From assembly GCF_014851395.1 (NCBI RefSeq), contig NW_024043372.1, positions 20,692,977-20,756,976 on the forward strand: DNA of 64,000 nt, given 5' to 3'. How positions within the stretch are numbered: position 1 is the stretch's first letter; every line of letters starts with the position of its first letter. Source of the stretch: Micropterus salmoides (lineage: Eukaryota > Chordata > Actinopteri > Centrarchiformes > Centrarchidae). A program made the translations under genes and the position numbers. Below the pieces are notes generated by a model. That model did no database searches. It worked only from the letters and a program-made list of their open reading frames with translations, and had not been told where the DNA came from. Positions 23,730 through 36,100 of this stretch are shown piece by piece.

Positions 23730-24517
23730 TTGAAGGTAACATTATAACGTTAACTGTTAACAGCGAACCAGACAACCTGTCATGCTAACGTTGCAGATTA
23801 TCACTGAAGGTTAAGATCCCTGCTCGTGCTCATTAATACACACACGTAAACTATGTCACTTAACGGCAAGATGTCGTCATCATGGTTACACTTTTTGACC
23901 TTTGTTACCTCCTAGCTGACGCTACGCTCGTTGATTTTGTATTATTAGCTAACGTTACTTGTCAGTCTCTTTTGCACACGAAGCTATAGACAACGAGCTA
24001 ACTACAAAAGCAGTAACAGTTTAAACGTTACCGATGTCAAGTCTTCACAGCTGTCAACGGCTGTCACCAAGGTTAGCCACAGTTTAACGTTAGCTAACTG
24101 TTACCTACTGTCTGAGTTCTTCGTTAGGATGTTTTACGACAGTTGTTGCCATTTTACGTTTTAGATTCTTCGAAGTGCATTGAATCCATCTCTCTGAAAT
24201 TAATCATCCGTTTCTAACCAGCATAACCCCCGCTAAATGTTTTTCATTATCATAACTGTTAAAACACCACCATCACCGGTCTCTCACTCACTGTTGTTGC
24301 GCAGTAGTTGTAATGCCTGTGATACATCCAGCCCAGCAGGCGGCAGTATGATCAAAGTGGCTAACGTTACATGTTGTAGCCCGGTTGTGGCTTCACGTGC
24401 AGTGAAGTCAAGTGGAGCAAAAGCAACCCTTGTTTTAGAACACTGTTAACCTCGTGAGTAAGTCTTATGAGATGTAACCTAACACAACTTTTCGAAAAAA
24501 AAAATCGGGATGACCTG
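23730..24517. promoter_or_regulatory. shared promoter region of hdhd3 (-) and trub2 (+)
   Basis: The interval between the two divergent genes is rich in AACGTTA/TTAACGTTA-type words (about 23745, 23790, 23953, 24026, 24083, 24364), with scattered CpG and no repeats. A head-to-head arrangement with no other gene between suggests shared regulatory sequence. No TATA box was seen. The TSS positions are unknown. Confidence 0.4.
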
Positions 24518-24529
24518 ATGGTCAACACA

Positions 24530-27009
24530 ATGGCAACTCCAGCCGTTCAGATGTTTCGGAGGTTAGAGGGTTTGTTTTGTGTGTACAAACCCTCTGGTGT
24601 CCACTGGAAACTCGTACGGGACAGCATCGAGACAAATCTTCTTAAAGGTGAGGATAACATGTCTTTTAAAAACGTATCTTATGGTCCTTCAAACACACTC
24701 GCAGTTTCGTTTCTATGTCTTCTGTGACGGTGATGCACCCAGCACTGCCTTTAACCTTGGTTTTCCAAATAAATCACTATGTCCTGGTAACCCATGTATC
24801 TTGACACCTTTATAGGTTTAAATGCTACGCCCTCCCAGCCAGTTCCTCAGGAGGTCCGCTTCTTGGCACACCTAGACAGCGAGACTGAAGCACCCAAGGG
24901 ACTCGCACTGTCTGTGGCCTTCTCTGCCAGTACTGTCCAAGCATCCTCTGGGTATGTGTTGTCCACTTCACAGCATATCTTCATTTCCTGGGTCACTTGT
25001 TCATACCTATGGTTCATACACCCCATTCAACTCAATTTGTAATTTACTGACACAAGTAATGTGAGTTTGATGTTAATAAACATAATAACTTTGTTAAAAT
25101 TATTTTTATGGTGGGCCACTGTTCTGCCATTGTAGACACGACTAGGCAGGTGGACAGGAGTGAATAACTGATTGAACAGATAAATTCATAGATTTATACA
25201 AAGCATTCACTGCAAAGTCATCGTGCATCATGTTTTGGGAGCAAAAAATTCAACACGCTCCGTTTAATTTAGTTTTCTCTCATTTTACCTCCATGGTCGT
25301 ATTAAAGTAGAATTTAAATGAAGTCTGGGTTGATGGCTCATGAGTGACTTCAGAAGTACAGGTTTATATCAGCTGGAATGACATTGAGGACTGACATACT
25401 GACTGTATGAGTGAATAAAATGTGTGTTTTCTGTGTGTTTTAGTGACTGGACCTGAATTCCAGCATGTTAGAATTGGAGTAGGACATCGCCTGGATGCGT
25501 TCTCTTCTGGTGTCCTAGGTATAATTCATTTAGAGCTGATCAGGGGAGAAAACCCGTTTGTTTCAGACTGTGTTGTGAATGTCTCTTTTTCACACCTTTT
25601 TTTTTCAACTTTAGTTCTCGCTGTTGGGAATGGAAACAAGGCCCTGAATGATCTCTACAGAACACGAGTCACAAGGGTAATTTGTCACTTCTGCTGGTTT
25701 TACATCAGATGTACAAATATGTAAGAAAGATATAATATCCACAGGTTTTTTAATGCTGTTTGATATGTTTCAGGATTACACATTGGAGGGTGAATTTGGG
25801 ACTGCAACAGATGATTCCTCTCACACAGGCAGAGTTATTGAAAGGTCCACCTATGGTAGGATAGCTTTCTTCCTATATGTGTTCAGTTTCATCAGATCAT
25901 TCACTTAGTAATAGTTTTAGATCATTATATTTGAGAAGTAGTATTTTATGTAAAGCAATTCTCAATGCCTTTACGTGAAGCAATTTTCTACACAGCTCAA
26001 TATATACAATAATTTTGTCCCTGTTATAGTGTAACTTATTTCATGGGCAGATTTCATATTCATCAGTTTGTTTCTATCTAGCATACTACTATTTGTAAAT
26101 GTGCGCTTGTGCCATTTCCACCTTTTGAATGGAGGGTCATGTATTAATCACTGGCCAAACCTCACCTAAACTCACTGCATCAGTTGTTGTGCCTTTGACC
26201 GTATCTGACCCTAAAATATGTCTGTGTTCAACAGGTCACATCACACAGGATAAGCTGGACAGAGTCTTGGCAATGCTGCAGGGAGCCAATCAAAAGGCCT
26301 TGTTAATGTATGTAACTACATTTAATGTTCATTGCATTTCTATAAACAATATTGACATTTTTCATAAGTTTCTGTGTATTAAACATTTTCTTCTCTGTGC
26401 TTAACTTTTCAATAAGATCCTGCTGAACATGTAACACAGTAAAATGATGAATGATTATTCATAGTGCAGGTAGATGACTGTGTTTTTCCTATACAGGTAT
26501 TCCAACGTAGACATGCGCTCGCAGGAAGCCTATGAGATGGCTGTGCAAGGTTTACTGGGTCCAGATGGGAAATCACTGCCTATTTTGACAGGCTTGCGTT
26601 GCATTCACTTCCAGCCCCCTAACTTCACTTTAGGTAAATTTTTCTCAGGTGAACACACAGAAAAACCTCATTTCAGGATGCTTACTGAGCTTGTTTGTTG
26701 TTTTTCTCTGTTCCTGCAGAGGTGCAGTGTCTGAATGAAACTCAGAAATATTTGCGCAAAGTTGTGCATGAGATAGGACTCGAGCTGCACAGCACAGCAG
26801 TGTGTAAAGGAGTTAGACGGACCAGAGACGGCTCCTTCACCCTGCAGGATGCCCTGACTCATCACCACTGGACTGCTTCGGATGTTATGCAGGCCATCAG
26901 ACAATACCACTCCTCCAAAAGAAATAAAAAAAAAGTCCCACACACAGATCAACGACTCAGCATTACAAATACCAGAAGAGAATACAACGACAGCCAGTCA
27001 ACAAAATGA
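24530..27009 (+). CDS. trub2: TruB pseudouridine synthase family member 2 (mitochondrial)
   Basis: TRUB2 pseudouridylates mitochondrial RNA. Exons: 24530-24647, 24816-24951, 25444-25518, 25615-25676, 25774-25855, 26235-26307, 26497-26633 and 26720-27009. All have GT/AG borders. Landmarks are GLFCVYKPSGVHWK, the catalytic-Asp block GVGHRLDAFSSGVL, DYTLEGEFGTATDD, HITQDKLDRVLAMLQG, MYSNVDMRSQEAYEMAVQGL and VHEIGLELHSTAVCK followed by VRRTRDGSFTL. The ATG at 24530 gives MATPAVQMFRRLEG; in-frame ATGs at 24518 and 24467 are alternatives. All phases fit except exon 2 to exon 3: exon 2 leaves two bases, exon 3 needs one. A small exon of length 2 modulo 3 must lie in 24952-25443. The segment 25273-25295 (23 bases, AG before, GT after) fits phase and would bring the total to 331 residues, but its sequence match is weak. 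Confidence 0.92.
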
Positions 27010-29900
27010 GACCAGCGAGGAAGCAGCAGCAGGTAGAATGAAATGACTTGTCGCTGGTAGTTTATAACAACTGCTCTAGAGTGACTCTGAGCTTCAGCGC
27101 TACATCACTTTGAGTTCAACTCATCTGAAGGGATGTGAAAAGACCAAAGATCTTGGTTCCTAAAGGAGAAAGTATCAAATTGGACACGATTCATTACATC
27201 ATGTCCAATTGTTCATCTTGCTTTTGTTTAAGATTCTCTCCAACTTGCTGGATCTCACATGAATGTTACAATGTTTTCACCTTTTGTTAAATGTTGTGCA
27301 GGTAATATTAAGTTATTCCTCAAAGCATAATAAGAAAGTGGTTTATTTAGATCATGAAATAAATTTACAATGTAAGAGATTTAACAGTGCATTACTACAA
27401 AGTGGTTGGTGCCATGCATTAGAGGCATTTGTGTGACATATTAAGTTAAATCAACACTCTTGATGGACTGCAGATGAGATGATGCAACTGCTTTATTAAC
27501 ACAAATTTCCCCCTGAGTGGCAAAATGTTCAAAGATACTTCTATTTCAGTTGCTTTTGTAGCATTGTTTTATGGTCTAATGCACCTGTTGAGAACCTTCT
27601 GATCCCTGCTGTGCCGAATGTGGGGAAAAAAGTGAAATCAACAGACAGCTGCCAATCAGCTCTCCCACTGTGAACAATAATAGATAATAACTTTAACAGT
27701 ACTCCTTACAGCTGGTTTAGAAAATAAAACTGTACCTGCAACCTTGTGCCTTGACCCATTTAAAAGGTTTTTAAGTAACAATTTTACATTCTGTATTTTC
27801 CTCATTTTGTTTGGGGGGGGGGAAAGGAAAGAACTTTGTAGTTTGACACTAAAATATTAATTAATTATTAAAAAGTTCTTCTTTGTATACAGTATGTTGA
27901 GTTAAAGGTTTGATGCAGATTTAATCTTGCATGTTAACTGACCTGCTGTGTTCTCACTAAAAGTCTAAAATTAATTTAAATGAATTAATTGGAAGTTTAC
28001 TTATTCCTGTAATTAGTACCAAATTACATTGTTCTTTCCAGGAAACCTCTTATTTTGCATAAGTATTCATAAATTACAGCAGTAGTGAAGGAAGTGTTAA
28101 AATAATGTACTTACCAGTAAGTAAAAGTTCCAATACCAAAGAATAGAAATACTCCGTTACATGATAAAGCCCTGCATTCCAAATGTACGTAAGTAGAAGT
28201 ACAGAAGTATCAGCTTTAAAAGTATTCAATGCAGAGTGGCTACTGTTAGTGTTATACTATTGTGTTATTGGATCATTAGTATTGATATATTAATATGTAA
28301 GCTGTATTTTAATGTTGTTGGTCAAGGTGGAGTTAATTTTAACTGCTTCATATACATATATTTGGCAGTTTAATCTGTAATAATGGGTCATATTTTGTAA
28401 ACTGATTATTTTGTATAGAGTACAGTAGAGTAAAGATCCGAGGGGCAATTTGTCTCACAATATTAGTCAATAATAAATAAAAAAATAAATAATACTCAAT
28501 ACAATACACACAGTACACAATTAGTTATCTTGTCACCAGAACCATTGAAAGAGCAGGAAAAGAGGGCAAAAATGGGGGCAACATCTCCGATCTACAGATA
28601 GTCAGAGGCCCAGTCCCATTTTGTTTAAAAGCCAATAGCTGATGGAATAAAAGACCTTTGTAAAATCTTAATTTGAAAAGACCACTAGACAACTATAACT
28701 CTTAAATAAAGGTAGCGAAGTAAAAGTGCGATATTTCTCTGGAAGTATTGTATAAAGTGAAAATACTCATAAATACCTAAATATTGTACTTGAGTAAATG
28801 TAATAAGTTACTTTCCACCACTGAAATACGGACCCATAAAACAAAGCGTATAACAAGCTTTTAATCATATCAGATATGGTGTAGTCGTCTGTGTCCTCTG
28901 AAGATGCCGCCTCAGCGTTTCTGTTCCCCACAAAAGCTCCTTTGGGATTTTATATGGTTATTGCAGTGGTGCCATTGCTGTCATGCTCTTCATACCATTG
29001 AAGGACTTGTTGTTCCAGTGGGAACACTGTTGTCTTTGTCATTCTGGAAACACACAACTTCCATGAGGACACAAATTAACTTCGAGAGCACGTGGACGTT
29101 CTGGAGGTTTATTAAGCATGAGACATGATGTCAGAGCTATTGATTAAAGGTATATAGCAAGGGAAATGCACACAAAACAAAAATAATTTGATGTATTTTT
29201 AAAGCCCATTAAATACTTTATGACCACTGTCTTTAATTATAGAGCCATGAAATGTATTTATGGTTATCTTGTCGGTCTGGCAGCTGTGTGACAAATCCAA
29301 GTATGCCATTCATTTAGAACAGATGGTAAACAACATACAAAATCATTTTAAATGTAATTATTGACAAAGGCTGTGTGCTAAACGGCTACAAAAATGAAAT
29401 GATGGGCTTGTTCACAGGCACATTGCACAAGGTGCTTGTAACACTGAAATGACAAAAAAGACAAAAAGCAACATTTATTATATAAATATAATCTAAATTT
29501 GCCAGTTAAGATTCAGCAACAGAAAAATTTAAAGATATATACACACACATTTAATATATATTTGTGTATAAGTAAAATTATTAAGCTTAAAGTATAGACA
29601 GTGTTGAGAAACGCAGTTATACAAATACAATAAAGAGTATTTTCTTTGTGGAAACTTTTTTTCTGAGGACCCAAGACCTGAAACAGAAAGTGCTAAAGTA
29701 CTAAAAGTTTAGTTTCCCAGAGAGATTGGTTAAATACATCAAAGGGAAGATTCATGTTCCCGAAGGAAAATCCTTGACCTGCCTCTAAAGAAAGCCCGTA
29801 CCAGCTGTACAGTATAGTATATACATAAAGGTACACAGTATGGACACATCAAAACACCCTCTGGGACTTCCTCTCCCAGTGAAATTTCTGAAAATGTGCC
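27010..29900. other. trub2 3' UTR and intergenic repeats
   Basis: AATAAA words follow the trub2 stop near 27357 and 27724. From 28085 to 28825 there are fragments of the acttgagtaaatgtaataag type dispersed repeat (a copy related to 20461-20640), interrupted near 28440-28680 by another diverged repeat. An open frame at 28904-29128 shows no recognisable domain. No gene seen. Confidence 0.4.
28085..28825. mobile_element. dispersed 'acttgagtaaatg' repeat, interrupted
   Basis: The ends are gcagtagtgaaggaagtgtt near 28078 and gtacttgagtaaatgtaata near 28787, then cttaccagtaagtaaaagt-like words inside. A different sequence (gagtaaagatccgaggggca to about 28680) splits it. The family is recalled as a fish non-autonomous element; exact class unsure. 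Confidence 0.4.
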
Positions 29901-30118
29901 ATTTCAAAAAGTATATTTTTTGCAACTATAGGAATATCATACTTTCAAGCTGTCATCTGTATTGTCCTCTAAATTAGTAATTTTCTCGTGAGGCTTGGTA
30001 GAAAGGTTAATGTCAAAAGAAAATTTAACATATATTTGCATAAATTCATACAATTTATAATAAAACAGATTGAAAGAACCAAAGATGGTTTGAGTCCCAG
30101 TTTTAAACCCGCATCTGT

Positions 30119-33100
30119 TCAGCAACATCCTGATGATTTTTTCTGTTGGGGCTCCTTGTGTAACACCATTGCTTCCTCTCTTGTGTCAGCTTTTTGACTC
30201 AACATTCTGGTAACAACACAACAACAACAAAACAATCAGTTGCAACATTACAGCACAGAGTATAGTACAGGACATGCTTTTGAAAAATCACACGGGTGGG
30301 CAACAAAAAAATACAAATAGTCTGTGACAGTAAAATGTGTTACCTGGCCATAGTTTCCAAAGACTGAATCACGTTTTCACCTGTGGCAGCGCTGCACTCC
30401 ATGAATTCAAAGTTGTACTCCTGTGAAAAAACCAAAGGTAAAACTGCTGCTTTAGTGCCTTTTGATAATCACAAGCATTTACCTATATTCTAAAAGTGCT
30501 AGAGGACGTAATGCCACAAATACCTTAGCTAGAATTTCCCCCTGCTGAGTTTTAACCTGACGTTCTGCATGATCACTTTTATTCCCAAGAAGTAAAATGG
30601 TCACGTTTTCTGCAGCACCTTCCTGTAAAAAAAGACAATAGTTTGATTATTGTAGGTTAAATAGGTCCCATGTACTCAAAATCCTAGAAAATTCTTACCA
30701 CAAGAATTTAATTACCATGTTTTATTTAGTTTGCGTTTGAACAAATAGGTGCATACTGAAAATGAAATCCTTCACAACGATCAATATTGGAATTGGAAGT
30801 AATGTTGATGCATATTTGACATTTTTACGTTTATATTCCTTCCTACTGTAGGTACACAGTTAAGTATATGTTTAGACATTTTTTACTTTAGACTATTCAG
30901 AGTAGGTTCTTGAAGAATAAATCAAATAAATCAATACATTTAAATCAAACTTAGATACTTTTGTGGTAGTACTTTTAAATTTGAATAACAACAGTATTTT
31001 TCTTTTTCTTTAAAAGTTAATTTATGACTGCTTTGTGTTAAGAAATTCAATTCTGATTCATATGAAATGTTTTGTATGGAAGCCCTGAGAGGCAAGTGAG
31101 AAAATAATCTGTCTATGTCCATTTTTTTGTGATACAGGTGGGAAAAAGTGTAGTAAGAGTAGTGGTGCACTTCAGCCTTTTGTGCCCGAAATGAGTATTA
31201 CAACAACACAACGTTTTTTCACATTCTTAAGTCATACACCAGAGGTCACTAATTAGCAGGCCGCGGTCCGGATCCAGACCCAGCTGCCGTCCTCTCCAGA
31301 CCAAGACCAATAGCCCATTTATTATTGAGAATTACTACCTTGTGACGGAGCGTTTCTATTTTAACCCGCGCAGCTTTTCTAGCATTTACTGTACTGGTTT
31401 AGCGGGCCAGGAAACTCACAGACCAATTGCATGTGGTCCAATCGTCTCATGTGATGCTACTCAGCCAATCTCTGCATTCCGATAAGCATTGCGAGTCGAG
31501 TTTTTAACCAAGAAATGTAGCCTACACATTCTTACATGTACATCCTTCCCACGGACTGTTCAAAACAAGAATATCTCAGATATCTCCAATCCTAGCTGGC
31601 AAGACAAGCTACAGCTCACGTTTCTTAATGAACAAGAGAAAGTAGGGAAGTGGTAGCTATATAAGAGGGAATGAAAGAGAGAGCTTTTTTTTTTTAAATG
31701 CAGCCCTTAGTTTACTTTAATTTAGAAGTTATTATTTATTATCCCTCCAGTTTGATGTGAAAACTGACAGTAGCCAAAATATTGTTGAAATATTATTTGA
31801 TTTGACCGTCAGTTTTTGACTAAAAATATATGTTGATATATGTTATGGTACTGAATATTAACCCAAATTAGTCGTTATGATGTTCCGGACCTTTGCTTTT
31901 CTCTAACTGGATCTCTTTGAATTTTAATTGAATACCCCTGTTACACACAAAGGAGAGAATCACAAGATTTTTTTTCCTCACTTGCCTCTAGTTCCTGAAA
32001 ATGCTCTCCACTACACACTAGCCACACATATAAACACATTGTAGCAAGTTTACAGTCTGTCTGGCCTTGAATCAAAACCTGTAGTTCAACATCTATAAAA
32101 AAAAAAAAGGCCAAAAAACTATTCTACAGCCACTGCAGCTTTAAGTTCACCATACCTGAATACAGCTTGCCCAGTAGCTGATGGCAGAAAAACTCTGAGA
32201 GGAACTGATGTCATACATCAAGAGAAATGCCTGGGCTTTATGGAAAATCTGTCTTGTGATGCTGTGAAACCTTTGAAGGATGATAAAGAATGTAATCAGA
32301 GACAGGCTGCCACGAGATTTCACATTTTTCTTTTATCCAGGAGAGGCTTAACTTTACACATTTAGCACCATTCAAAAGTGAACATCACTGTAAAACAGCC
32401 AGAAACATTCGGCAGTGACAAAATAGTTAGTTGAGTTTGCAGAGAATTCCCTCAAGCGTTTCTTCTAGAGATGCTTTCTGGACATCTTTCCTCCAAAGGA
32501 TGATGATGTGAACGCAGTGACTCCACTATTGCTTCATAAATGAAGTCGAGTGACTCTTACTGTAATACAACACACATTATGTTTTTAATCCACAAAGTTA
32601 ATGTCAGACCTGTCTTTTATTTGTGATGTCCTTTTGTTTGTGTTTCGGGGTTTTCAGTTACCACTGCCTGCGCTAACTCACATTTACAATATCTTTGACT
32701 GGGTATAATAGCAAGCACATAGAGGATGTTATTTATGTAAGCATCAAATCTTCTTATAGTAAGAATGGGATGTTAGGACCCTAAGTAATTTACATTGATT
32801 TAAAATTAGTTTGAATGAAAAAACTATGATGATTTGGGGTGCACATCTCAAGATGTATTTCAACCAAGCTAATCTAATACATCCACCAAAAAGCCAACTA
32901 ATATGTGAGTGAACATGTGGGCATCTACACACTGCGTGCATGTTACGCCCACTGCTGCAGCTGGGACCAAATCTGTTGTTATAATTCCAGCATAAAAAAC
33001 ATTGCTGAGGTGTGCCAAACCAGTTCTGAAACAGGTTACAACCTGACTGACTTTCCAATACTTGAAAGAGTGTTTTGAACACATTGTCTGGCACATGTTC

Positions 33101-36100
33101 AGGGAGGCTTCTGTCTGCAGTAATTCATATTTACAATATCATTGACTGGCTACAATAGCAAGCGCAAAGAGGAAGTTATTTATGTAAGCATCGTCACATG
33201 TGCTCATCAGAAGTCTTGGCTGACTGCAGAAGTGTACACACTGCTGAAAAACTGGAATGCTGCCTTTTAGACCGGGTGACAAAGAAAGCCTTCAGGACAG
33301 CGAGACAACCTGTCCTTTGATCAATTCGCAGAAAATCCACTGCCACTTCCAGGAATACAAAGATGTGCAGACGTGCATGTGGCAACAACTCTAGTAATCA
33401 GGAAGTGCTTCAGGACGTGTGTGGCACATGAAGCAAGGTGCATTTTCTTTTTTCATGGCAGCTTCAAGATGAACCAGAAGCTACCTCAACAGAGCAAGGA
33501 TGAGGGACCCCAAAACACCTAAATAGCTGGATTTTGTTTATAAACAATAACACCTCTACATAACATTGTCCTTTTATGTAGAAAAAGGACGGATGTGGAC
33601 ATGATAACATCATGGTCGGAAAGCATCATCTTCTCATGTCTATAGCTTTAGAGAGTCACTCATTTTCACAAATATGGGCTGAACTTTTTAAGATGAGAGC
33701 AGGGAAATGTCGAGTGGCTTTGACCCTGTCATAATACGTTGTCCATTGTATCTTTGATGTCCCTCTTTTTGTCATTCTTTCTTTTTTCTTTTATTTTTTT
33801 TTTACAATTCTCCTGCATGTAATATACTGCAAGGATATCACCTTACGGAAGTCAGTCTATCTGTGTGCCTGAAGAGGAACACACTTCTAAAATGGTTAAA
33901 TAACTTTTCAAAAAGCTGGGACCACTCATATTTATTCTCTGTAATACAAAGTGCCTTCACCTAGAGTTCATATGTTTGATTACAACAGCGATAATTGTGT
34001 CTCAATAATGTAGTGTGAAAGGAAACAGGGAACTTACCTTTCTTGACCTGCTGTATCCCACAACTGTAGCACCACAGGTTTTCCATCCACTACCACTGTC
34101 CACATGCAGGAATCAAGTCCTACAAAATGTTTTTATGTTACATTATTCTGTATATTTACACACATTTATGGGAATAGGATAGGATAAAGGTCAGGTTCTT
34201 ACCAACAGAGGCAGGCAAATCTAAAGAAAACTTTCCACTTTGAGCTCTTTTCATGAAGGAGGTTTTACCCACACTGCTGTCTCCAACCATCACCACATTG
34301 TAACTGTTTGATCTGAGATCTGCTCCCCCGGAATTACCTGCTAAAATAAAAAAACAAGAACGTTTTATTTCTCCATATTAAATTTCCCTCTCTCATTATC
34401 TGTCTACAATGAGCTACATTCTGCTGTGCCTGTGTTTACTCAAGTACTGTTTGTATAATGTTGTTTTTACCCAGAGAAAACGTATTTTGACTCTCTTGAG
34501 CAAGGTGGATTTCAGCATAAGGATGTTGAACTGCAGTCACTCGTTCAAGCGTCTTCTCACTGTGGAACAGACGACCAAGCATAGGTCAAACAGAATACTA
34601 AAAGTCAGTCACATTCGGGATCCGTAAGGTTCATGTTGTAAGTCATCAGTATACCATGCCAAATGTTTGCATTTCATTGAGAGATAAATCTGCTAAACTA
34701 TACAGAATATAGCCACACATTTATATTTGAAGTTGAGAATTAAAAGAAAAACTACATAATAGGAAAAATATTTGAGTCAAGAATTTGTATCATTCACTTA
34801 AACCGTGAACTCAAATAAGATGTTTTGCACGTTTTACACCGAAAAATACAGGCATCTCATCTTTATCAACTGAAATGAATAATCAGATTGAATAAATATT
34901 TGAGTACTTATTGTGGTTTATCCCAAGAATGTTTATAAAAATACATATTACAAGTGATCAAGGTTGTTTTCTAGAAATTAGAAAATTAGACATGTCACAA
35001 AACACCGCTCACAGAAAACATGCAGCCAACACAGTTAAAAATACAATAATTCCAACACATACCGCCCTTTCATAAAAGCATACAAACACACATCCCGCTT
35101 AACATGCCTACAATCAAGCGCACAAAAGTATGACATTTGCTGATTGAGTGGTAAGATTGTCTGTCCTCCATTAGCTGCCTGTTTAAGTTTAACCGAGGAA
35201 CAAATTACAGGTGCTGGTCATATAATTAGAATATCATCAAAAAGTTGATTTATTTCAGTAATTCCATTCAAAAAGTGAAACTTGGATTTTATATTCATTC
35301 ATTACACACAGACTGATATATTTCAAATGTTTATTTCATTTAATTGTGATGATTAAAAGTGACAACTAATGAAAATCCCAAATTTAGTAACGATTGTGCA
35401 TGCATCTCATCTTTTAAACTGCTTACACTGCGCATCAGAATAGCACACCATATCACGTCTGTCATTTCACTATCTCCCTTGCCTCCTTACTCAGGCAAGC
35501 AGTGAAAGCAGTAGACTGCTAATCAGCCTGTTGGGAAGCTGGATAACAAACCAACAATGTCACTAACATTGTGAAAAAACAAACCTGTTTATAGAGTTTC
35601 TACATTCTGTCTGTACTATACTCTGAGCATGAGGATTTGTGTAGATTGAGTCAGAGGCTTCTCTTGGATGAGTCACAGATGAATCTCAGTCCAACGGATA
35701 GTTTCATTTTGAACTGACATTAGAAGATTGATGGTGAGTCTTTGTTCTAAATGCTAACACATTAAATAGTCATTTCCAAGTTGGTTAAAAAAAAGTATAT
35801 GACACATATGAATGAAGATTCCTCTGATGGTAACCTCACCAGGTAGATAAACACTACCTACTACTTGTGCTAAGCTGGACAAGGCTTGCAGGCGGCAGTG
35901 TTCCTGTTGAACCTCATCAGTGTTGGACTTACCTCACAGCCCTTGAGTGCTCTCCTGCCTTTGAGGTGCTGGGTGATGCTTTCTCGTAACTTTTAGAGAC
36001 CTGCACGGACAAAAACATTTCATTCATGAGGTGACAGTGAGGATGATTCTTCTTCATCTTCAATCTGTTTTGTCTTTTGATTGCCAAATGATAATCTTTA

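Noticed and set aside
25353..25360. 8-base microexon (AAGTACAG) as the missing trub2 exon.
   Set aside because: Fits phase, but so short a segment fits by chance and lacks residues expected there.
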